Shown here: piece after piece, positions 9,945 to 18,200 of the stretch
Layout: the number at the start of each line of letters is the position of its first letter
How positions within the stretch are numbered: the stretch's first letter is position 1
DNA from: Yeosuana sp043876835
GTDB lineage: Bacteria; Bacteroidota; Bacteroidia; Flavobacteriales; Flavobacteriaceae
Reading direction: 5' to 3'
Assembly: GCF_043876835.1 (NCBI RefSeq)
Contig: NZ_JBAWJZ010000003.1
Coordinates: 372,001-436,000 of the forward strand
DNA length: 64,000 nucleotides
Made by a program: the position numbers and the translations under genes
The notes under the pieces: model-generated
Databases searched by the model: none
What the model saw: only the letters and a program-made list of their open reading frames with translations
What the model was told of the DNA's origin: nothing

Positions 9945-10283
9945 TTATTTTAAAGTCTTTCCTCCTTTTTCGCCTGTTCTGATTCTATATGACTCTAGAA
10001 TTTCTGACACAAATATTTTTCCGTCTCCAACTTCGCCTGTTCCAGCTGAACCCAGAATAGCATTAACTGTTGGATCTACAAAATCATCATTTACAACTAT
10101 TGATAAATATCTACGTTGAATATCACTTGTGCTGTAGCTGATACCTCTATAAACATGCCCTTCTTTTTCGTTTCCAATTCCAGTTACATCCCAATAAGAG
10201 AAAAAGTTTACGCCTACATTATGCAAAGCTTTTTTAACTTCACGATATTTTGACTTTCTAATAATTGCTTCTATTTTCTTCAT
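9945..10283 (-). CDS. glnK: PII nitrogen regulatory protein, copy 1
   Basis: This is a 112-residue PII signal protein, which binds ATP, ADP and 2-oxoglutarate and plugs Amt channels. The N-terminus MKKIEAIIRKSKY, the T-loop region ending EGHVYRG (with the usual loop tyrosine) and the B-loop/C-terminal GTGEVGDGKIFVS...YRIRTGEKGG are all present. It is the last of three nearly identical PII genes here. The residues that differ lie mainly around positions 13-20 and 70-80. It follows amt copy 1 after 135 bases that include a terminator, so it may have its own promoter. It does not precede an amt gene, unlike the other two copies. Confidence 0.95.
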   Translation of the reverse strand: MKKIEAIIRKSKYREVKKALHNVGVNFFSYWDVTGIGNEKEGHVYRGISYSTSDIQRRYLSIVVNDDFVDPTVNAILGSAGTGEVGDGKIFVSEILESYRIRTGEKGGKTLK

Positions 10284-10363
10284 TATCTATTAATATTATT
10301 ATTATTAATCTAAATTAAAAAATATAACCTCATTTTTAACATAAAACCTTAGTTTTATCAATC

Positions 10364-10398
10364 AAAAAAGGCTAAATGTTTAATACAAATAGCCTTTT
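10364..10398 (-). terminator. Terminator after ammonium transporter copy 1
   Basis: Arms AAAAGGCTA (10366-10374) and TAGCCTTTT (10390-10398) form a hairpin. On the minus strand it is followed by a T-rich run, just downstream of the amt stop at 10419. Confidence 0.75.
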
Positions 10399-10418
10399 AT
10401 GTAAGATGTTAATTTTTA

Positions 10419-11651
10419 TTAATGTTCATTCAATCTGAAATCTGGATATGCATCCATACCATGCTCATGGCCATCTAATCCTTCTAATTCTTCTATTTCA
10501 GAAACTCGTATTCCCATAGTCTTCTTAAGTGCATAAATGATAATAAATGCTGTTAATGAACAGAATATAGCATAAGAAGCAATTCCGATTAATTGACTAA
10601 TAAATTGATTAATTCCAGCTAATTTTCCAAAAATACCAACAGCTAAAGTTCCCCAAACACCACATACTAAATGAACTGCAATAGCACCAACGGGGTCATC
10701 TAATTTTAATTTATCAACTAAACTTACTGCAAATACTATAATAGTTCCAGCAATGGAACCTATTAAAATAGCATCCGTAGGGCTCATTTGGTCTGCTCCA
10801 GCAGTAATTCCAACTAAACCTCCCAAAATTCCATTTAGAAACATGGTTAAATCTAAATTTTTGTACATGGCCGTTGAAACTAACATTGCTACAACCCCAC
10901 CAGCTGCCGCTGCTAAACATGTGGTAACTAAAGTTAAAGAGGTTGCTGCAGGATCTGCAGAAAGTACTGAACCTCCATTAAATCCAAACCATCCTAACCA
11001 TAATATTAAAACACCAGCTGTTGCCAATGGGAGGTTATGACCCGGAATAGCTTGAGGTTTTCCATCTTTAAATTTACCAATTCGTGGACCTAATAAACAA
11101 ACTGCTATTACAGCTGCCCATCCACCTACAGAGTGAACAAGTGTAGAACCTGCAAAATCGTAAAATGGTGTTTCTAGTGTTTGTAAAAATCCGCCTCCCC
11201 ATTTCCAGGAACCAGCAATAGGATAAACTAAACCTACATATAAAACTGTAAAAATCATAAACGGAACTATCTTAACTCGTTCAGCAACAGCTCCTGAAAC
11301 AATAGTTGCAGCTGTTGCTGCAAACATACCTTGAAACAAGAAATCTGTCCAATAAGTATACCCTTGATTATATGTTAAATCTAAAGCCCCTTCAGTTGTT
11401 AACGGTGAGCTTAGACCAAAACCTGAGAATCCTAAAAATCCATTAAATTCACCAGGATACATTAGGTTGAATCCTACTAAGCAGTATAGAAGCAATCCAA
11501 TTGTAACTATAAAAATATTTTTAAATAAAATGTTTATTGTATTTTTTTGTCTGGTTAACCCTATTTCTAAGAGTGAAAATCCTAGATGCATAAAAAATAC
11601 AAGTGCTGTACAGATCATCATCCATACATTGTTGGTTGTTAATAATTCCAT
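10419..11651 (-). CDS. amt: Ammonium transporter, copy 1
   Basis: An Amt/MEP/Rh channel of 410 residues with about eleven membrane helices. The first hydrophobic helix begins at once (VWMMICTALVFFMHLGFSLLE) without a cleaved signal. Conserved Amt stretches are AATAATIVSGAVAERVK, DFAGSTLVHSVGGWAA (first channel histidine), LWLGWFGFNGGS and AVHLVCGVWGTLAVGIFG (second channel histidine). The C-terminal cytoplasmic tail ends VSEIEELEGLDGHEHGMDAYPDFRLNEH, nearly the same as in copy 2. It follows PII copy 2 by 19 bases, so the pair is one unit in which PII can gate the channel. Confidence 0.96.
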   Translation of the reverse strand: MELLTTNNVWMMICTALVFFMHLGFSLLEIGLTRQKNTINILFKNIFIVTIGLLLYCLVGFNLMYPGEFNGFLGFSGFGLSSPLTTEGALDLTYNQGYTYWTDFLFQGMFAATAATIVSGAVAERVKIVPFMIFTVLYVGLVYPIAGSWKWGGGFLQTLETPFYDFAGSTLVHSVGGWAAVIAVCLLGPRIGKFKDGKPQAIPGHNLPLATAGVLILWLGWFGFNGGSVLSADPAATSLTLVTTCLAAAAGGVVAMLVSTAMYKNLDLTMFLNGILGGLVGITAGADQMSPTDAILIGSIAGTIIVFAVSLVDKLKLDDPVGAIAVHLVCGVWGTLAVGIFGKLAGINQFISQLIGIASYAIFCSLTAFIIIYALKKTMGIRVSEIEELEGLDGHEHGMDAYPDFRLNEH

Positions 11652-11670
11652 GTTCGTTTTTTAATATAGT

Positions 11671-12009
11671 TTATCTTAATGTTTCTCCTCCTTTATCTCC
11701 TGTTCTAATTCTGTAACATTCTTGTATATCTGACACAAAAATTTTACCATCGCCAACTTCTCCTGTCCCTGCAGTACTTAAAATGGTTTTAATAGTAGCT
11801 TCTTCAAAATCATCATTTACTACTATAGACAAGTATCTTCTTTGAATATCACTTGTACTGTAGCTGATACCTCTATATACATGCCCTTCTTTTTCGTTTC
11901 CAATTCCAGTTACATCCCAATAAGAGAAAAAGTTTACTCCAACATTATGCAAAGCATCTTTTACAACGCTGAATTTAGACTTCCTAATAATTGCTTCAAT
12001 TTTCTTCAT
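11671..12009 (-). CDS. glnK: PII nitrogen regulatory protein, copy 2
   Basis: A 112-residue PII protein, almost identical to the other two copies in the T-loop and B-loop regions (EGHVYRG, GTGEVGDGKIFVSD). It lies 19 bases upstream of amt copy 1, the classic glnK-amt arrangement in which PII blocks ammonium entry under nitrogen excess. Its upstream region has an AGGGG-containing element 51-71 bases before the start, similar to that in front of the porin-glnK-amt operon. Confidence 0.95.
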   Translation of the reverse strand: MKKIEAIIRKSKFSVVKDALHNVGVNFFSYWDVTGIGNEKEGHVYRGISYSTSDIQRRYLSIVVNDDFEEATIKTILSTAGTGEVGDGKIFVSDIQECYRIRTGDKGGETLR

Positions 12010-12060
12010 GACCTTATCATTTAAAATTTGAAGTTAAAAATAAAAAAAAATATTTCTAAA

Positions 12061-12080
12061 CGGGGTAAAAATTAGGGGTA
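12061..12080. promoter_or_regulatory. Candidate operator upstream of glnK copy 2
   Basis: Two GGGG-T(A/..) blocks (CGGGGTAAAA then ATTAGGGGTA) lie 18 bases upstream of a -7-like TATTTTTA (minus strand, 12035-12042). The same type of element sits 16 bases upstream of the -7-like box of the porin operon at 14899-14917. This shared geometry suggests binding by a common nitrogen regulator. The factor is unknown. Confidence 0.45.
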
Positions 12081-12105
12081 TAGATTCAAAAAATATTGAT
12101 ATAAC

Positions 12106-12138
12106 AAAAAGACCCCTAAAAAATTAGGGATCTTTTTT
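12106..12138 (-). terminator. Terminator after ammonium transporter copy 2
   Basis: A hairpin with arms GACCCCTAA (12111-12119) and TTAGGGATC (12124-12132), one mismatch, is flanked by A-run and T-run. It lies just downstream of the amt stop at 12167. The arms resemble the AGGGG operator-like palindromes nearby, so a dual role cannot be excluded. Confidence 0.7.
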
Positions 12139-12166
12139 TAAAATGTCTTATTTATTGAATTTGATA

Positions 12167-13408
12167 TTAATGCTCGTTCAACCTAAAATCTGGATAAGCC
12201 TCCATACCGTGTTCATGAATATCAAGACCTTCAACTTCTTCTTTTTCAGAAACTCTTAATCCAATTGTTTTCTTAAGAATAAACAAAATGATGAATGATG
12301 TTACTATTGACCAAGCTCCAATACCAAAAACACCTGCAGCTTGAGCACCTAATTGACCAAATCCACCACCATATGCTAATCCACCATCAATAGCAAACAC
12401 ACCAACAAGCAAAGTACCAATTGCACCACAAACACCGTGAACGGAAACAGCACCAACTGGATCATCAACTTTTAATTTTTTGTCAACAAATTCTATAGAA
12501 TAAACTACTATTATTCCACAAATAATTCCTATCGCAACTGCTCCATAATTATCTACTGCAGCACAACCAGCAGTTACTCCAACTAAACCTGCAAGAGCAC
12601 CATTTAATGTCATGGATGCATCAGGTTTACCATATTTAGCCCAAGTTAAAAACATAGACGCAAGGGCACCTGCTGCTGCTGCTAAATTAGTTGTAATTAC
12701 AATGTTTGCAACTGCACCAGCATTATCCCCTGAAATTGCTAACTGAGAACCTGCATTAAACCCAAACCATCCTAACCAAAGGATAAATACACCTAATGCT
12801 CCAAACAATATACTGTGTCCTGGAATTGCATTTGATTTACCATTAGTATATTTTCCAATTCTTGGTCCAACCATAGCTGCAGCTACTAATGCAGCCCATC
12901 CACCAACAGAGTGAACTACTGTAGATCCTGCAAAATCAATAAATCCTAAGTTAGTTAACCAACCATCACCTTGCCAAACCCAGTGCCCTGAAATTGGGTA
13001 GATAAGTACTGTCATTAATAAGGAAAATATTAAATACGTTGAAAATTTAGTTCTTTCAGCAATGGCTCCAGATACTATAGTTGCAGCTGTAGCACAAAAT
13101 ACTGTTTGAAAGAATAAATTATGCATTTCTCCAGCATCATTATAAAATAATGAAGGGTTTCCTATAAAACTACTTACATCATCACCATACATAAGAGCAT
13201 AACCAATTAACCAAAACCCTAATGATCCTATACAAAGATCCATTAAGTTTTTCATGATGATGTTTATTGTGTTTTTAGATCTTGTAAATCCTGTTTCTAC
13301 CAATGTGAAACCAGCTTGCATAAAGAATACCAATATACCAGCTATTAATATCCACATGATATCTAGAACACCATTTATGTCTGCTATTCCTTTTACTACT
13401 TCTTCCAT
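12167..13408 (-). CDS. amt: Ammonium transporter, copy 2
   Basis: A 413-residue Amt channel. The first helix contains MWILIAGILVFFMQAGFTLVE. The diagnostic segments are AATIVSGAIAERTK, DFAGSTVVHSVGGWAA, LWLGWFGFNAGSQ and SVHGVCGAIGTLLVGVFA, with the two channel histidines. The tail EVEGLDIHEHGMEAYPDFRLNEH is shared with copy 1, while the membrane body differs a good deal, so the duplication is not recent or the tail is under strong constraint for PII binding. It follows PII copy 3 by 26 bases in the porin-glnK-amt operon. Confidence 0.96.
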   Translation of the reverse strand: MEEVVKGIADINGVLDIMWILIAGILVFFMQAGFTLVETGFTRSKNTINIIMKNLMDLCIGSLGFWLIGYALMYGDDVSSFIGNPSLFYNDAGEMHNLFFQTVFCATAATIVSGAIAERTKFSTYLIFSLLMTVLIYPISGHWVWQGDGWLTNLGFIDFAGSTVVHSVGGWAALVAAAMVGPRIGKYTNGKSNAIPGHSILFGALGVFILWLGWFGFNAGSQLAISGDNAGAVANIVITTNLAAAAGALASMFLTWAKYGKPDASMTLNGALAGLVGVTAGCAAVDNYGAVAIGIICGIIVVYSIEFVDKKLKVDDPVGAVSVHGVCGAIGTLLVGVFAIDGGLAYGGGFGQLGAQAAGVFGIGAWSIVTSFIILFILKKTIGLRVSEKEEVEGLDIHEHGMEAYPDFRLNEH

Positions 13409-13434
13409 TTTAAATTATTTTTAATGATTGATTA

Positions 13435-13773
13435 TTATTTTAGGGTATCTCCACCTTTTTCCCCTGTTCTTATTCTGTAAGTTTCTTGAACATCAGATAT
13501 GAAGATTTTACCATCTCCAACTTCGCCAGTTGCTGCATAAGTTAAGATAACATTGATGGTGGGTTCTTCGAAATCATCATTAACTACAATAGAGATATAT
13601 CTTCTTTGAATATCACTCGTGCTGTAAGTAACACCTCTGTATACGTGTCCTTCTTTTTCATTTCCTATCCCGGTAACATCCCAGTAAGAAAAAAACTTTA
13701 CTCCAATTTCATGCAGTGCTTCTTTAACTGCACTGTATTTTGATTTTCTAATAATTGCTTCTATTTTTTTCAT
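13435..13773 (-). CDS. glnK: PII nitrogen regulatory protein, copy 3
   Basis: A 112-residue PII protein with the same N-terminus, T-loop tyrosine region (EGHVYRG) and GEVGDGKIFISDVQETYRIRTGEKGG end as the other copies. It is the middle gene of an operon: outer-membrane porin-like protein, 24-base gap, PII, 26-base gap, Amt copy 2. The arrangement implies co-regulated outer and inner membrane ammonium entry with its gate. Confidence 0.95.
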   Translation of the reverse strand: MKKIEAIIRKSKYSAVKEALHEIGVKFFSYWDVTGIGNEKEGHVYRGVTYSTSDIQRRYISIVVNDDFEEPTINVILTYAATGEVGDGKIFISDVQETYRIRTGEKGGDTLK

Positions 13774-13797
13774 TATTTATTATTTTAATTATTAAAA

Positions 13798-14820
13798 TTA
13801 GAAACTATAAATAGCTGCTAAAACAAATGATCCTAAGCTTTTTGTTGGTGCTAAATCATTATCAATAAATGAATCATCAGAAGCACTATCCAATCTTATC
13901 TCTGGCTTAATAGTTAAGTTGTCAATTGCGAAACTACCTGTTAAAGTTGCTGCAAAAACACTTGTGTCTGCAACACCACTACCTATAGCTCCAAAATCAC
14001 CATCTTCAACAAAATATTCTGCTCTTAAACCTAAAGTAAATGTATCTGATAATGCAAGCTGCGGGTATAATGCCCCACCAGCAAAACCTGGACCGCTGTC
14101 TTCTGTTTTTAAATACGCTGCATTGATTCCTAAGAAAAATGAATCTGATAAATCAAACCCACCTGTATAGTCAATTTCAAAGAATGATGGATCAACTAAT
14201 ACATTTAAGAATTGTCCTGAATATCCTAATTGAGCACCAAATGCATAGTCTCCTGTTGGATTAAACTCGGTTAAATCAGTATCATTCATTACCCCTAACA
14301 TTAAACTGAAATCTTCTCCTAAAGCAAAATCAGCTTTTAACCCAGTATGGCTAAATGGTCCGTAAGAAAATAAATAAGATGTACTATAGTTAAAGTTTGC
14401 TACTGGAGAAATTACTTCATATCCTAAAAAGGTATTAAAGTTACCCATTGTAAGTTTTACAGATTCACTTACATTCCAATAAGCATATAATTGATTTATT
14501 ATTTGTCCTGTTGAAGAATACATTGGAGAATTGAAAGTTGCATCTGTACCTCTTGGTCCAAATACTAAATCGGCTACAAACCCCACTTTTTCTCCTTCAT
14601 AAGAAGCAACTACATTTGCCATACCTAAGGCGAAACCAGGAAGATTAGCAAAAGAAGACCTAGGAGCAATAGCATTTTCATCATTAGGAGCTGTAAAGTT
14701 AGCTCTATAATAAGCATCAACGCTACCACTTAAAGTAAATTTAGGCTCCTCTACAGGCGCTTCTTGAGCATACGAGCCCAGTGCTACCAAAAACATTGAA
14801 AGTGTAATAATTTTTTTCAT
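13798..14820 (-). CDS. Outer-membrane beta-barrel porin-like protein
   Basis: The 340-residue protein starts with a clear signal peptide (MKKIITLSMFLVALGSYAQ). The rest consists of alternating polar/aromatic strands with many Gly, Phe and Tyr residues, ending in a C-terminal aromatic residue (AAIYSF), as in outer-membrane barrels. It resembles the Bacteroidota porin families found next to amt genes. As first gene of the porin-glnK-amt operon it probably admits small nitrogen solutes, perhaps ammonium, into the periplasm. Substrate and family number cannot be fixed by eye. Confidence 0.8.
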   Translation of the reverse strand: MKKIITLSMFLVALGSYAQEAPVEEPKFTLSGSVDAYYRANFTAPNDENAIAPRSSFANLPGFALGMANVVASYEGEKVGFVADLVFGPRGTDATFNSPMYSSTGQIINQLYAYWNVSESVKLTMGNFNTFLGYEVISPVANFNYSTSYLFSYGPFSHTGLKADFALGEDFSLMLGVMNDTDLTEFNPTGDYAFGAQLGYSGQFLNVLVDPSFFEIDYTGGFDLSDSFFLGINAAYLKTEDSGPGFAGGALYPQLALSDTFTLGLRAEYFVEDGDFGAIGSGVADTSVFAATLTGSFAIDNLTIKPEIRLDSASDDSFIDNDLAPTKSLGSFVLAAIYSF

Positions 14821-14874
14821 GATTGTTTAATTTTAAGTTAATGTTTTTAATGTTATTTTTTTGTTAATGTGGCG

Positions 14875-14970
14875 TAAACTTATATAAAAAAGAATTAACC
14901 CCTTAAAAAATTAGGGGTATTTAATTAACTTTTATCAAATTTTACATTTTAACCCTATTTTTTTAGGGGC
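14875..14970 (-). promoter_or_regulatory. Promoter and AGGGG palindromes of the porin-glnK-amt operon
   Basis: Read on the minus strand, a TAAGTTTA at 14875-14882 matches the Bacteroidota -7 box (TAnnTTTG) except the last base. The palindrome CCCCTTAAAAAATTAGGGG (14899-14917) covers the expected -33 position. A second, CCCTATTTTTTTAGGGG (14953-14969), lies about 53 bases further upstream. The same motif type precedes glnK copy 2. The placement suggests operator control of this nitrogen operon. Confidence 0.5.
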
Positions 14971-14991
14971 GTATTATTTATTTTTTAATTT

Positions 14992-15028
14992 TTTGAATTA
15001 TTGATAAAACCAGAATTTGAATTATTGA
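14992..15028. repeat. Direct repeats upstream of gltB
   Basis: The 13-mer TTTGAATTATTGA occurs perfectly at 14992-15004 and 15016-15028, a 24-base period, in the 465-base gap between the porin operon and gltB. Looser copies (AATTATTG) follow at about 15033 and 15101. They could be regulator sites for gltB or the divergent operon. The remainder of the gap to 15285 shows no gene. Confidence 0.5.
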
Positions 15029-15285
15029 CAGAAATTATTGTTGTTTCATGCTATTCTTGTTGAGAATACTCTGTTTTATTGATATTAATTCACATTTTGT
15101 CAATTATTGTTAATTATTTAACAAATGAATATTTATTAAAAAATCACTTAATTATTGATATATAATTATTTTTATATTGCTTCTACATAAAAAATCGAAA
15201 TAATGAAATAGCACTTGCTGTAATTCAAAATCTACTGCATATATTCGCTTTGAAAAGTATTATTTCAAACTAAAATTTGTTGATC

Positions 15286-18200
15286 ATGTTGAAGAAACAA
15301 GGAATGTATTTGCCAGAATTTGAGCACGATAATTGTGGAGCTGGGTTTATTTGTAGTTTAAAAGGAATCAAGTCTAATGACATTATACATAAAGCATTAG
15401 AAATTCTCGAGAAATTAGAGCACAGAGGCGCAGTTAGTTCTGACGGAAAAACTGGTGATGGTGCTGGAATTTTAATTGATATTCCTCACGATTTTTTTAT
15501 TGCAAACTGTACTTTCAAATTGCCTAGTGCAGGCAACTATGCGGTGAGCAATGTTTTTTTACCAAAAAAGGAAAATCAACAAACATTCTGTATAACAGTT
15601 TTTGAAAAACACTTTAAAGAACAAGGTCTAGAAATTTTAGGCTGGAGAGATGTTCCAGTAGATACTACAGTTCTAGGAGAATTGGCTGCTAAAACCCAAC
15701 CTTTTATTAAACAAGTTTTTGTTGGAAAAGAAAATGAAGCTCAAGATGACTTTCAATTTAACCTTAAAATGTTTATTGCCAGAAAAAAAGCTGAACATGA
15801 AATTTATAGTTCAAAACTTTCAGAAAGCTCATTTTTCTACTTACCAAGCTTATCAACTAAAATCATTATATATAAAGGTCTGTTAGTTCCTGAAGACATT
15901 AAACTTTTCTACAAAGATTTAAATGACCCATTGTTTGTAACCAGATTAGCATTGGTGCATCAACGTTTTTCTACAAACACTTTCCCAACATGGGATTTGG
16001 CCCAACCTTTTAGATACATGTGTCACAATGGTGAAATAAACACTTTAAGAGGCAACATAGCTAGAATGTTTTCTCGTGAAGAATTAATGAAAAGCGATTG
16101 GTTTGGCGATGAAATAAAAAATATATTACCCGTTGTACTTCAAGGAAAATCAGATTCAGCCTCGATGGATATGGTTGTTGAATTATTATTAATGACAGGC
16201 AGATCATTACCAGAAGTTATGATGATGTTAATTCCGGAAGCCTGGGAAAAAAACCCAGAAATGTCTGAATCAAAAAGAGCATTTTATGAATTCAATTCCT
16301 GTCTTATGGAGCCTTGGGATGGTCCAGCTTCAATTCCATTTACAGACGGTAATTATATAGGTGCCGTTTTAGATAGAAATGGTTTACGTCCTTCAAGATA
16401 TACAGTTACAAAAAGCGGGTATGTAATTATGTCTTCTGAAACTGGTGTAATTGAAATTGAACCTAAAAACATTGAACTCCATGGTAGATTAGAACCTGGA
16501 AAAATGTTCTTAGTTGATATGAATGCAGGAAGAATTATCAATGATGAAGAGATAAAAGAGGAAATTGCCAGCAGACATCCTTACAAAAAATGGTTAGACA
16601 AAAACCTGATATACCTTAAAGATATTCCTTACAATGATTGCCCTGTATTTTTCAATGAAGAAAAACTAAACAAAAGACAGGTTATTTTCGGGTATACTCA
16701 AGAAGAAATAAAAACCATCATTCTTCCAATGGCTCAAAGCGGATATGAACCTATAGGCTCCATGGGAACAGATACGCCGATTGCTGTTTTATCAGAACGC
16801 CCACAATTAATCTACAATTATTTCAAACAACTTTTTGCTCAAGTAACCAATCCTCCTTTAGATGGTATTAGAGAAGAACTTATTACAGATATTAGTCTAA
16901 CACTTGGTAGTGATTCAAATATTTTTGAAATCAACGAGGATCATTGTAAAAAATTAAAAATAAAGAATCCCGTAATTTCTAAACAAGATTTAGATAAAAT
17001 TAAAAGTTACCAAAATCCAGATTTTAAAGTAGAATCGTTCCCTATCCTGTATGAAATAAAAAAGGGGCACAACGGTTTAGAAGAAGCTTTACAATCACTT
17101 TTAAACACTATTTTAAAATCGGTTAATGGAGGGACAAACATTGTTATTCTTTCTGACAGAAATGTTAATGAAGAAATGGCTCCCATTCCGGCATTACTAG
17201 CTTGTTCATTCATAAATAGTGCTTTAAGAACATTAGGAAAACGTTCAAAGCTTAGTTTAATAGTAGAATCTGCCGAACCAAGAGAAGTACATCATTTTGC
17301 CTTACTATTTGGTTATGGTGCAAGTGCTATTAATCCTTATATGGTAAATGAAATCATTGAAGATAATATCAACGAATTAGATGTAAAAATCTCTACTGAA
17401 TGTGCTGTTGAAAACTTTAATAAGGCCGTTGGAAAGGGAATTTTAAAAGTCATGAATAAAATTGGAATCTCTACGCTTAACTCGTACAGAGGTTCTCAAT
17501 TATTTGAATGTATTGGTATCAACACAAATGTAGTTAATCAATATTTTCCAAATACAGTGACAAGAATTCAAGGTATTTGTTTGCATGAAATTGAAAAAGA
17601 GATTAGCAAAAGGTATCTTAATGCATACAAAGACAAAAACATTGCAGGTGATTTAGATTTAGAAGTTGGCGGGCAATATCGTTGGAGAAGAAATGGAGAA
17701 CAGCACATGTTTAACCCATTAACTATAGCTAAATTACAAGAATCTGTAAGAAGCAATAAACACAGCTCTTATAAAGAATATTCTGAACTTATAAATAATC
17801 AAGCAAGTCATTTAATGACCATTAGAGGACTGTTTGAATTTACTAATTATGATCCCATTTCAATTGACGAAGTAGAACCTTGGACCGAAATTGTAAAACG
17901 TTTCAAAACAGGTGCTATGTCATATGGTTCTATCAGTAAAGAAGCGCATGAAAATTTAGCGGTTGCCATGAACAGAATTGGTGGAAAAAGTAATTCTGGT
18001 GAAGGTGGCGAAGATGAAGAACGTTTTTACAAAGATGCCAATGGCGACTGGAAAAACAGTGCTATCAAACAAGTGGCATCAGGACGATTTGGAGTGACTT
18101 CAAATTACCTAACCAATGCATCTGAGATTCAAATTAAAATGGCACAAGGTGCTAAACCTGGTGAAGGCGGTCAATTACCTGGGCCAAAAGTGAACCCAAG

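Noticed and set aside
12111..12132. A further AGGGG palindrome as operator of amt copy 2
   Set aside because: It lies downstream of the amt stop with A- and T-runs on its flanks, so a terminator is the simpler reading; only a weak note on resemblance was kept.
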